A stretch of 12,091 nucleotides of DNA from an uncultured Planctomycetaceae bacterium (GTDB taxonomy: Bacteria; Planctomycetota; Planctomycetia; Pirellulales; Pirellulaceae): assembly GCA_937904535.1 (NCBI GenBank), contig CALELC010000118.1, forward strand, positions 1 through 12,091, in the 5' to 3' direction. The notes beneath the pieces are model-generated. The model saw only the letters and a program-made list of their open reading frames with translations, searched no databases and was not told the origin of the DNA. The position numbers and the translations under genes were made by a program. This document shows, piece after piece, positions 1-6,732 of the stretch (positions within the stretch are counted from its first letter, which is position 1; every line of letters starts with the position of its first letter).

Positions 1-430
1 CGGCGAGACAGCATTTGGGGCCAGCCAACGAAACAGCTTGGAACGTTTGATCAATGACTTCATGGCATCGTTCGCTGCGTGTTCGACAGGTGAAGGGTGG
101 TCCAAATCGGTACGGTGGCCTGCGGCTGACTTGCCCGACAGGGCTGAGGCTGCCGATTATCGGTGTTTCGGCAACTTGCGCATCGATTCCTGTAGTGATA
201 GTCGTTCCGAGGCCGTCTACCAACACATGAAATCCGATATTCTCAGCCGCGGCCCAGATGCCGCCGGTCGCTGGCGCCCAGACGCCCGGTAGTGCTGATT
301 TCACCGGTCGCCCCCATTATGCGAGTGCCACTTCTGAAGCGGGTTGTTCCAGCCGAGACCGGCAGCCTGCTTCTGACTGATTCCGATCGGTCCAGGGTCC
401 GATGAATCCCGATGACGGACGCGTTGAGCA
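1..430. other. Left-edge region without a defensible gene
   Basis: Two overlapping frames stay open here. On the plus strand a frame is open from base 2 to a stop at 290-292 and could be the tail of a gene entering from the left. On the minus strand a frame is open from 316 to the left edge, with a possible GTG start at 302-304. Neither translation has a motif, membrane segment or composition that I recognise. Purine-first codon bias is about equal in the two frames (roughly 57-60%), so it does not separate them. No ATG start is available in the minus frame. No tRNA, repeat array or convincing promoter was seen. The last part of the region is probably the 5' flank of the gene starting at 455. 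Confidence 0.4.
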
Positions 431-436
431 GTGGGT

Positions 437-443
437 AAAGGAG
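437..443 (+). promoter_or_regulatory. Shine-Dalgarno site that fixes the start at 455
   Basis: AAAGGAG lies 11 bases before ATG 455. It sits inside the longer reading that would begin at GTG 431, so that upstream GTG is unlikely to be the real start. Confidence 0.65.
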
Positions 444-454
444 TCAGAACTGCC

Positions 455-1252
455 ATGATCATGAGGATACAGATCACCGGGCGCGGATCACCGGGGACCT
501 GGGCCGTTGCTGTGGCTTGGGGATGTACCGGGTTGATTGCCAGCGGCTTGGCGCTTGCCCAGGAAAACCTTGCTCCGCAGACGATAGGGGCGGAGGCAGA
601 ACGACCTGCGGCCATCGTCGTCGTACAACTACCGCCGCGATCGATCGGCGAGCGGACGTTGTTGCCGGCTCCCCAACTTTCTCCGCCTCAGCCCTCGCCA
701 GCGGCTGCCGTTCAGTTGGCGCCGCTGCCGCCTACCGCAGCGGAAGAAGTGGCTCCGCTGCCTGCCACTCCACCTGCACCGCGACGACCTGCCAAGCGGA
801 GTTTGCCCACCGAGTTTCGGTCGATCGGCGAGTTGACGGCCAGTTCCCAGATTGGGACCAGCAATGCCCAGGCGGAAGTCACGGCCGCCGATCGGCCGGA
901 AGAAACGCTGCCCGAGCAAGAACCGATTGCGATCGCCTCTGACCACAACTGGGCTCCCTGGGCTCCCGCCAGCCCGCTGCATTCGGTCACGGTCCACCAA
1001 CCGCTGTACTTCGAGGACACCAATCTCGAACGCTACGGCACTTCGGCTCGCCCCCGGCTGCAACCGATCGGCTCTGCCGTCAGTCTGCCGTATCAGATGG
1101 TGTTGCAGCGCCCGGAGCAGCCGTACCAGTATTCGCATCCGTTTGAAGCCGGGCGATACGGACATCGAGAACGCACGCGTCCGCCATGGGACCGCCGCGC
1201 CGCGCTGGTCCAAGCATCGGTCATCGTCGGCCTGGTGTTTTTCTTGCCGTAG
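455..1252 (+). CDS. Exported proline-rich protein with LYFED...LERYG motif
   Basis: This encodes 265 residues of unknown function. The start is the ATG at 455, which has an AAAGGAG site 11 bases upstream; GTG 431 is in frame but precedes that site. Residues 1-35 look like a Sec signal peptide ending in LALA before QE. A Pro/Ala-rich, low-complexity linker follows at about 55-115, suggesting an extended segment in the periplasm. The C-terminal third carries the motif LYFEDTNLERYG (184-195) and a later SLPYQM. I recognise this arrangement from uncharacterised planctomycete proteins, but from memory only. The extreme C terminus (about 251-265) is hydrophobic and may be a short membrane-associated tail. 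The gene converges on the exporter operon, with 49 bases between the stop codons, so it is not co-transcribed with it. The antisense frames over it are less protein-like. The exported character is fairly sure; the function is unknown. Confidence 0.8.
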   Translation: MIMRIQITGRGSPGTWAVAVAWGCTGLIASGLALAQENLAPQTIGAEAERPAAIVVVQLPPRSIGERTLLPAPQLSPPQPSPAAAVQLAPLPPTAAEEVAPLPATPPAPRRPAKRSLPTEFRSIGELTASSQIGTSNAQAEVTAADRPEETLPEQEPIAIASDHNWAPWAPASPLHSVTVHQPLYFEDTNLERYGTSARPRLQPIGSAVSLPYQMVLQRPEQPYQYSHPFEAGRYGHRERTRPPWDRRAALVQASVIVGLVFFLP

Positions 1253-1265
1253 ATTTCAGTGCGAG

Positions 1266-1285
1266 CCGGCGGATTGCCTCGCCGG
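1266..1285. terminator. GC hairpin between convergent genes, possible two-way terminator
   Basis: CCGGCG (1266-1271) pairs perfectly with CGCCGG (1280-1285) around an 8-base loop. It lies in the 49-base gap between the stop at 1250-1252 and the stop at 1302-1304 of the converging operon. Neither side has a clear T-tract, so this is either a weak intrinsic terminator or only a processing or roadblock structure. Position is the main argument. Confidence 0.4.
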
Positions 1286-1301
1286 ATGCAGCGACCGCTC
1301 C

Positions 1302-3515
1302 TCACAGCGAGAACGTTTCTGCTAGCCACATTCGCAGCCGTTGCCAGGCGGTGTGCGGCGGCAAATTGATGACTGCGGAGGCGCGGGCATCGACCAACAT
1401 CGCCGGTGTTGGCGATGCGAGTTGAACTTGCACCTGATACAAGCTCCCCAGCGGCCGTTGCGTCGGGGTTTGCCCAGGGCCGGTGACTTGAGCAACCTCG
1501 TTGGCCAATTGCGATGGAATCGAGGTGACATTGATCTTGGCCAATGATTCGACTGTGCCATGCAGCACTTCGCCGGGCAGATGCTCCAGCCGCAATCGAA
1601 CGGGTAGCCCGGGTTCCAATTGATCGATGCGGTTTTGAGCGACGTACAGCGATGCCTGCCAGCGATCGGCGGGGCCTACCGTGCAGACCCGAGTGCCTGT
1701 CGCAAAGTAGGCGCCCCGATTGCGCTGCTCCAGCGCCTGACCACTCCAAGTTTCCAACTGGTCAGCGGTGGCCTCGGCGGCGACGGGCGTGACAGGAAAC
1801 ACTGTACCGGCTCGCGGTGCCGTGAGTTCGAGTTTCTGCATATCAGCTTGCAGCTGCTGAAGTTGATTGGCTAAGTCCGCAACACGGGCTCGTGCAGCTG
1901 GAATCGCCGCCCGAGTTTGCGGAGCGGTTGCTCCTCGAGCTTCCAAGTGCTCCACCCAGGCTTCGGCCTGACGCCGTTCGCCTTGGAGTCTGAGTTGCTC
2001 GAGCGCGAGCTGGGGGTTGCTCAGCCGCGCCACAATGTCACCGCGACGAACCGACGTTCCCAAGGCCGCCCGAATTTCTTCCAACCGCCCCGGTGCAGCG
2101 ACATAGACGTCCTCGGCTTCGGCTGGGCGAACAATTGCCGGAGCGGTCATCCGATTGGGCAAGGGAACGGTCAACATCAACCCGACCAGCCCGGCAGCGC
2201 CCGCTAACCACAGTCCCAGGCGTTGTCGGCGTCGGCGGTTTGGCATCGCTCGTTGCACCGTGTCCACACACCAGGTCCACATCGGCACCACTCCCGAAAA
2301 CCATACCAGCCACACCCCGATTGCGATCGCCAGTCCGCTCAGCCCCAGCGGCCGCAGCAGCGCATCGAGGAACGCGATCATCAGCCCCAGCACAAACCAG
2401 CGGTAGGCGATGGAGGCCAAACCATACACCAGCAAAAATCGATGCGAAAACCGGTCCTCGGTCAGTTCATCGGGACGGTGAACACCTATCGCCAGCCAGG
2501 TGAAGAAATCGGCGACTCGTCGCCGCGATCGCTGCCAGAGATTGACGATTCCCACGGCGTCCAGCAACAGGTAATAGCCATCGTAGCGCAGCAGCGGATT
2601 GCCGTTGATCAGCAGCGTGTTGACCGAGCCCATCACCATCACGGTGAAACAAATGGAGTTCAACAAACCCGGCTGAGTGAACCACCACAACATGCTGGCG
2701 AGCGCCGCTAGTCCGACTTCGACCCAAATCCCAGCAGCTGAGATCACCAATCGGTCGCGGCGCCTTGGCAGTCGCCAGGCGTCTGAGACATCACAATACA
2801 GGCATGGCATCAGCAGCATCAGCAACACGCCCAGCTCTTTCGTTTTCGCCCCAAAGTGCTCACATGCCACCGCATGCCCAAGTTCATGGAGGATCTTCAG
2901 TACGCCCATGGTGAACCACAGGACCAACAGCGTCTGAGGTGTGGCAAGGGCTTCCAGCGACGGCAGACGCCGCACCGCTTCGTCAAACCACATCAGCGTC
3001 ATCAGCACTGCCGTTGCGACGAGCAGCAGATAGCCCAACACGGCCGGCCAGGAAAACATCCAGCGGAACCAGGGCTCGATCCGCGGCAACAGCCACGCTG
3101 GATCGAGGCCCGGCAAGCGGATCACCAGCGGGTTTTGCCAAGCTTGCCACCGCTGGCGCCGGCGAACCTGCTCCCGCCGCTGCAACAGCACTTCGGCTTG
3201 TCCCGGAGTACGCGATTCAACCAGCCCTTCGCGATGCCAACGTGCGATCAGCAGCCGCAGCCGACCCAGGTCGAGTCGCCGGTGAGGAGCAGCCGACTCA
3301 AACCGCTCGCGTACCGCTTCCATGCTCTCCGCCGCTGCCAGCAACCGCAGCAACTCATATTCTTCGTCGAGCAAATAGTAGTAATCGCGAACCATCGGGT
3401 CCGAGAGGATCCAGATCCGCCCACGCCGCGTCCACGCTTCGCCAACCGACAAACCAGCGCGCATGCGCACGCGGAGTTGTCCGCCGCGGGCGGCAGCACG
3501 ATTGGGGCCACTCAC
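1302..3515 (-). CDS. PqqD-like / M50 zinc metalloprotease / HlyD-type adaptor fusion, inner membrane
   Basis: The protein has 737 residues. Residues about 22-105 resemble a PqqD-type winged helix (W-x-LSDP, YYLLDEEYELLRLL, then a second helical half ending HREGLV). Residues 150-452 are polytopic, with hydrophobic segments near 154-177, 195-209, 225-238, 258-278, 284-304, 358-388, 392-417 and 433-452. HELGH (210-214) supplies two M50 zinc ligands and the catalytic Glu; NPLLRYDG (306-313) supplies the expected third ligand, Asp312. Residues about 460-715 are a HlyD-like module: a first lipoyl half (AAPGRLEEI), a helical hairpin near 505-562, a second half (LTAPRAGTV) and a beta barrel. The family resembles the 'putative peptide zinc metalloprotease' proteins of peptide export or maturation loci. 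The start is GTG 3515, which overlaps the upstream TGA as GTGA and implies translational coupling. This is the only polytopic membrane protein in the operon. Whether it cleaves a peptide, carries it, or both is inference. Confidence 0.88.
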   Translation of the reverse strand: MSGPNRAAARGGQLRVRMRAGLSVGEAWTRRGRIWILSDPMVRDYYYLLDEEYELLRLLAAAESMEAVRERFESAAPHRRLDLGRLRLLIARWHREGLVESRTPGQAEVLLQRREQVRRRQRWQAWQNPLVIRLPGLDPAWLLPRIEPWFRWMFSWPAVLGYLLLVATAVLMTLMWFDEAVRRLPSLEALATPQTLLVLWFTMGVLKILHELGHAVACEHFGAKTKELGVLLMLLMPCLYCDVSDAWRLPRRRDRLVISAAGIWVEVGLAALASMLWWFTQPGLLNSICFTVMVMGSVNTLLINGNPLLRYDGYYLLLDAVGIVNLWQRSRRRVADFFTWLAIGVHRPDELTEDRFSHRFLLVYGLASIAYRWFVLGLMIAFLDALLRPLGLSGLAIAIGVWLVWFSGVVPMWTWCVDTVQRAMPNRRRRQRLGLWLAGAAGLVGLMLTVPLPNRMTAPAIVRPAEAEDVYVAAPGRLEEIRAALGTSVRRGDIVARLSNPQLALEQLRLQGERRQAEAWVEHLEARGATAPQTRAAIPAARARVADLANQLQQLQADMQKLELTAPRAGTVFPVTPVAAEATADQLETWSGQALEQRNRGAYFATGTRVCTVGPADRWQASLYVAQNRIDQLEPGLPVRLRLEHLPGEVLHGTVESLAKINVTSIPSQLANEVAQVTGPGQTPTQRPLGSLYQVQVQLASPTPAMLVDARASAVINLPPHTAWQRLRMWLAETFSL

Positions 3516-4444
3516 GGCCGGCTCGGCGCCGCCGGCCAGTCGATCCTCAGCGTGCCCCGATCACCGGGACGCAGTTGGAGATCGGGATTATCGATCTCGA
3601 CCCAGATTTTCACCTGATCGCTTTCAGGCTCGATTTCTGGTCCGAGCAAGGTCACTTTGCCGGTGAATCGTCGGGCTTGTGGATCCGTTGTCGAGGGAAC
3701 GTGCAGGATCGCTTCGCGGCCGATCAACTCGCCGCCGCCCCAGCGGGATCGCGCCAGATCCGCGTCGAGGTAACCCACGCAACGCAGCCGGTCGAGCCGC
3801 AAGATCCGAGCAACGGGTTGCCCCGGCGTGACCCATTCACCGCGTTGCCGATGCACCTCTTTGACCAGACCCGCCAGCGGCGCTGTGATCGCGTGTCGCT
3901 CGCGACGGGCACGAGCGAGCTCCCACTGCTGAAGATGCAGCTGGTGTTGGAGTTCTGCGATCTCACGTTCGCGGCGACGTTCCCACACGAGAGTTTTGGC
4001 TTCGGTCGCAGCCAGCCGGTAGTCATCCATTTCCGCCTGAGAGATGCTGCGGCCATAGGTTGCCAGCGATTCTTCGGCACGGCGCAGATTCCGCAAAGCC
4101 ACTTCGTGTGCCGCCTCAGCGGCCTCCACCAGCGGCTCGGCCTGAGATTGTTTTTCAGCGATGGCGGCTTCCAGACCTGCGGCTGCTTCAACCATTCGCG
4201 CTTCAGAATCGTCGATTTTCGCCAGTTGCATCCCCTGCTCGACCATATCGCCTTCCTGAACCAGCACGTCAGCGAGCACGCCCGCTTCACGAGCTGGGAT
4301 TTCGGTTTCGCTGATCGCCGTCACCAGCACGCGCGAGACTTCAATGGTTTCGGCTCGTGCAGGCAAACAGGCAGCGGCAACTGTCAGCGCGGTGCAAACA
4401 AGCCTTCCATAAGGGCGAAAGATGGCCAGGGTTCGAACTTTCAT
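3512..4444 (-). CDS. Periplasmic adaptor (HlyD/AcrA-type membrane-fusion protein)
   Basis: The protein has 310 residues, on the short side for the family. Residues 1-31 form a signal peptide with cleavage expected after ARA, before ET; there is no lipobox. A first lipoyl-type half (EAGVLADVLVQEGDMVEQG) lies near 52-71. A long Ala/Glu/Gln-rich alpha-helical coiled-coil hairpin spans about 80-184, and the second lipoyl half begins at ITAPLAGLV near 186. A short beta-barrel domain completes the protein. Adaptors of this kind bridge an inner-membrane pump and a TolC-type channel. The gene is second in a minus-strand operon: 30 bases separate it from the upstream gene's stop, and its TGA overlaps the GTG of the next gene. 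The start is ATG 4444, which gives a complete signal peptide; no strong Shine-Dalgarno site was seen. Unlike its two operon partners it is a free-standing adaptor, so the locus encodes three adaptor modules. Confidence 0.85.
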   Translation of the reverse strand: MKVRTLAIFRPYGRLVCTALTVAAACLPARAETIEVSRVLVTAISETEIPAREAGVLADVLVQEGDMVEQGMQLAKIDDSEARMVEAAAGLEAAIAEKQSQAEPLVEAAEAAHEVALRNLRRAEESLATYGRSISQAEMDDYRLAATEAKTLVWERRREREIAELQHQLHLQQWELARARRERHAITAPLAGLVKEVHRQRGEWVTPGQPVARILRLDRLRCVGYLDADLARSRWGGGELIGREAILHVPSTTDPQARRFTGKVTLLGPEIEPESDQVKIWVEIDNPDLQLRPGDRGTLRIDWPAAPSRP

Positions 4445-4474
4445 ACTCGGATTCTTTCTGCCTCAACGGCCTTC

Positions 4475-6535
4475 TCAAAACAGGATCCGCGACCAGAGGG
4501 CATCCCAGAGGCGATGGAACCAAACATAGCCGAGCGAATGAGTGCCGCAAAGGATTTCCGCCTGGACTTGGGCTCCCGCACGCGGCTGCCCTAAATCGTC
4601 GCGATCAACTTGCACCCGCACCTCGACCACCGGCTGTCCGGTATCGGAGAGCGTTGTGATGCGAGCCACATCGATCACCGTGCCGTGGAGGCGGCGTTGC
4701 GGTTGCGTGGCCAAGATGTATTCCACCGCTAAGGCCTCACGCTCGCCCCGCGCCCGCAACACGTGCCCGGCGTCCTGGTCGGGAACCGCTAGCGCAATGA
4801 TCCAGGGACTATCGGCGGCAGCGATCTGTAACAGCTGCTGCCCACGCTGGACGGGACGGCCGCGCAAGGTTTGCTGGACCTGCCACGTCAAGACCGTGCC
4901 ATCCACGGCGCTGTGAAGCTGCAAACTCGCTTGCTCAGCGCGCAGCAGCTCCAACTGCTGTTCATAACTTTGCAACACGGCACGCAAGTTCGACTCGCCA
5001 GCGGCAAACCGGGCGGCGTCGTCGCGCATCTCGGTGGACTCCGGCGTGCCGCGACGCCGAGCCGCCTCCGCCGCGCGCAATTGTTGCTGCGTCGATTCGA
5101 TCGCTCCTTCGATCCGCCGCAGCTCGAGTTCCAGATCGGGTGAGTGTACAGTCAGCAGCGGCGTGCCTGGCCGCACCGCCTGGTTGTGTTCGACAAAGAT
5201 TTCTGCCACATATCCGTCACGCGGAGCAAACGCCTGGTCGATCTCCGCCGGCCGCAGTTCTCCCACCGCGGACACCCGCAACGGGGCGGGAATCCAGATC
5301 AGTGCCGCAACCAGGGCTGCAACAGCAGCGGTCGCCAGCGCGCCACGTCCGCCATCACGCCACCCGCAGAATTGGCTCAGCCGCCGCAGAGCGCTGCCTG
5401 CACGGCGCAGCGGCAACTCTGAATACTGCAACGCATTGCCCAGCGCCACCGCGCAGGAAGTTTGCAAAGCAGACGTCTGATCTCGCAGAGCCGCTAGCGC
5501 CGCCGGCTCGCCGACTTCGAGAACCAGCACCCCGATCACCCCAGGCGACGCTTCAGCTGGGCGATGTGGGCCGCCCAGCGGCTTGTCGCCGGAGGCGGCA
5601 TGGGCAGCACCGCGGCTCAGCGGTACCACCAACAGTCCCGATGCATGCGACTGGTCGAGATAGGCATCCAGCGGTTCAGCAAGTTGAGGCGGCAGCGTGA
5701 GCGGCTCAAGACCATACACGAGACGCTGGCCGCCCGTTGCGACCGCGGTAGCAAGGTGTACCAGGCTGCGGATCAGCGGTGAGCGGTGGTCAAGCATCGC
5801 CAGCCCACTGACCGCTGCGACGCGGTACCGCTGATGATCACGCACCAGCAAACTCGCTCGCTGGCATCCCGGGAACTCATTCCAAGCAGAAACGATTTCG
5901 AACGCGGTGCGATCAAGATCGAGGTTGGCGTGTACCAATTCGCTGACGCGGACCACGCGCCGCAACTGCAACACTTGATCATGCAAGACGCGGAGAGTGC
6001 GGTTACGACCAAAGTCATCGCTCAGCTGGCCATACGCTTCGAGCAACTGCGTGGCCAAGTTTGGCGGCTGACTTGGCTGCGGCACCTGGATCCCGCTGTG
6101 CGAGCCAGACGCTGGTGAAGTCGGTTCGACCGGAGACACCTGCAACACCAGGTCGCGATTCTCGGATACTGCCAGGGTCAACAGGGTGCTGGAGCCGTCG
6201 AGGGTGCGGCGCCGCGCTCTCGTCGGCTCGCTGGTGAGGGCTTCGCTGATGGCCGCGGCGGCGTGCAAAGCGATTTCCTGCTCGGCGGTCGTGGAGCCGG
6301 CCAGGGGTGAGCTGATGTGCTGGACAAGGCGCTGCCACTGATTGCCTGAGCGAGCCCAAACCACTGCCCAACGCAGCGGGACATCCTGGTCAAAGTGCTG
6401 CAGCAGTGTTTGATAGAAGGTTTCCGGTGAGACGTCCTGTTTGGACAACCGGGCCAGCGCAGCCAAACGCCGCTGGAGATTCTCGGCGGGTGTCGCGGAA
6501 TGGTCGGTAGAGATCGCTTCTGTACCGCCAGTCAT
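4475..6535 (-). CDS. GAF-domain sensor fused to a HlyD-type adaptor, single-pass inner membrane
   Basis: The protein has 686 residues. No signal peptide is present, so the N-terminal half should lie in the cytoplasm. Residues about 33-138 form an alpha/beta region that could be a degenerate GAF-like fold. Residues about 193-373 look like a GAF domain (NLDLDRTAFEIVSAWNEF helix, CQRASLLVRD strand, then SGLLVVPLSRG and GVLVLEVG). One membrane helix follows at about 398-417. The periplasmic half is HlyD-like: first lipoyl half (APRDGYVAEIFVEHNQAV, about 437-454), a helical hairpin (about 470-540), second half (HSAVDGTVLTW) and a beta barrel, ending in a Trp-rich tail (GYVWFHRLWDALW). ATG 6535 is chosen because GGAG lies 10 bases upstream; TTG 6541 is only 4 bases from it. 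The gene leads the operon and is divergent from the TolC gene. The natural reading is an adaptor whose state responds to a ligand or partner. The ligand is unknown, and the first GAF-like region is less sure than the second. Confidence 0.83.
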   Translation of the reverse strand: MTGGTEAISTDHSATPAENLQRRLAALARLSKQDVSPETFYQTLLQHFDQDVPLRWAVVWARSGNQWQRLVQHISSPLAGSTTAEQEIALHAAAAISEALTSEPTRARRRTLDGSSTLLTLAVSENRDLVLQVSPVEPTSPASGSHSGIQVPQPSQPPNLATQLLEAYGQLSDDFGRNRTLRVLHDQVLQLRRVVRVSELVHANLDLDRTAFEIVSAWNEFPGCQRASLLVRDHQRYRVAAVSGLAMLDHRSPLIRSLVHLATAVATGGQRLVYGLEPLTLPPQLAEPLDAYLDQSHASGLLVVPLSRGAAHAASGDKPLGGPHRPAEASPGVIGVLVLEVGEPAALAALRDQTSALQTSCAVALGNALQYSELPLRRAGSALRRLSQFCGWRDGGRGALATAAVAALVAALIWIPAPLRVSAVGELRPAEIDQAFAPRDGYVAEIFVEHNQAVRPGTPLLTVHSPDLELELRRIEGAIESTQQQLRAAEAARRRGTPESTEMRDDAARFAAGESNLRAVLQSYEQQLELLRAEQASLQLHSAVDGTVLTWQVQQTLRGRPVQRGQQLLQIAAADSPWIIALAVPDQDAGHVLRARGEREALAVEYILATQPQRRLHGTVIDVARITTLSDTGQPVVEVRVQVDRDDLGQPRAGAQVQAEILCGTHSLGYVWFHRLWDALWSRILF

Positions 6536-6545
6536 CTGCAAGCTA

Positions 6546-6549
6546 CTCC
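6546..6549 (-). promoter_or_regulatory. Shine-Dalgarno core that favours ATG 6535
   Basis: On the minus strand GGAG (within GGCGGAG) is followed by TAGCTTGCAG and then ATG 6535, a 10-base spacing. The alternative TTG at 6541 would leave only 4 bases. Confidence 0.5.
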
Positions 6550-6601
6550 GCCCAAACCCGCTCCCTATCCGCGGATTGAAAAAGCTCTGTTCATTTTGCC
6601 G

Positions 6602-6610
6602 ATTGTATCA
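6602..6610 (-). promoter_or_regulatory. Extended -10 promoter candidate for the exporter operon
   Basis: The minus strand reads TGATACAAT, which fits the extended -10 pattern TG-N-TANAAT, with the TACAAT hexamer one base from the TATAAT consensus. There is no good -35 at 16-18 bases, as is often seen with extended -10 promoters. Transcription would start near 6595, giving a leader of about 60 bases before ATG 6535. No matching plus-strand promoter for the TolC gene was found in this divergent region. Confidence 0.4.
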
Positions 6611-6732
6611 AGGCTAAGGCCGCCTTGCTGCCGAATAAACCTTTGGGGCGAGGTGTATCGGCGTCGAACGCAAAGCTTTCGCTTTCTGGCCCACAGCTTC
6701 GTGGGTTGTCAAGCCCAACGAGAGATCCGTCA

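Noticed and set aside
629..1213. 194-codon minus-strand frame antisense to the LYFED protein
   Set aside because: Arg/Gly-rich translation with no recognisable features; the plus strand has a signal peptide, a well-placed Shine-Dalgarno site and the conserved block.
1093..1749. 218-codon minus-strand frame overlapping the ends of two genes
   Set aside because: Shadow frame of the M50 fusion running through the convergent gap; Ser/Arg-rich and motif-free.
2856..3617. 253-codon plus-strand frame antisense to the M50 fusion
   Set aside because: Composition (Gln/Arg/Pro-rich) and lack of motifs mark it as a shadow of the real gene.
2939..4594. 551-codon plus-strand open frame antisense to the M50 fusion and the free adaptor
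   Set aside because: Its translation is Arg/Ala/Ser/Pro-rich with no domain, while the minus strand has signal peptide, HELGH, lipoyl and coiled-coil features. It is a by-product of G+C-rich codon use.
5140..5700. 186-codon plus-strand frame antisense to the GAF-HlyD gene
   Set aside because: Low-complexity Arg/Pro/Ala translation; the opposite strand encodes clear GAF and lipoyl features.
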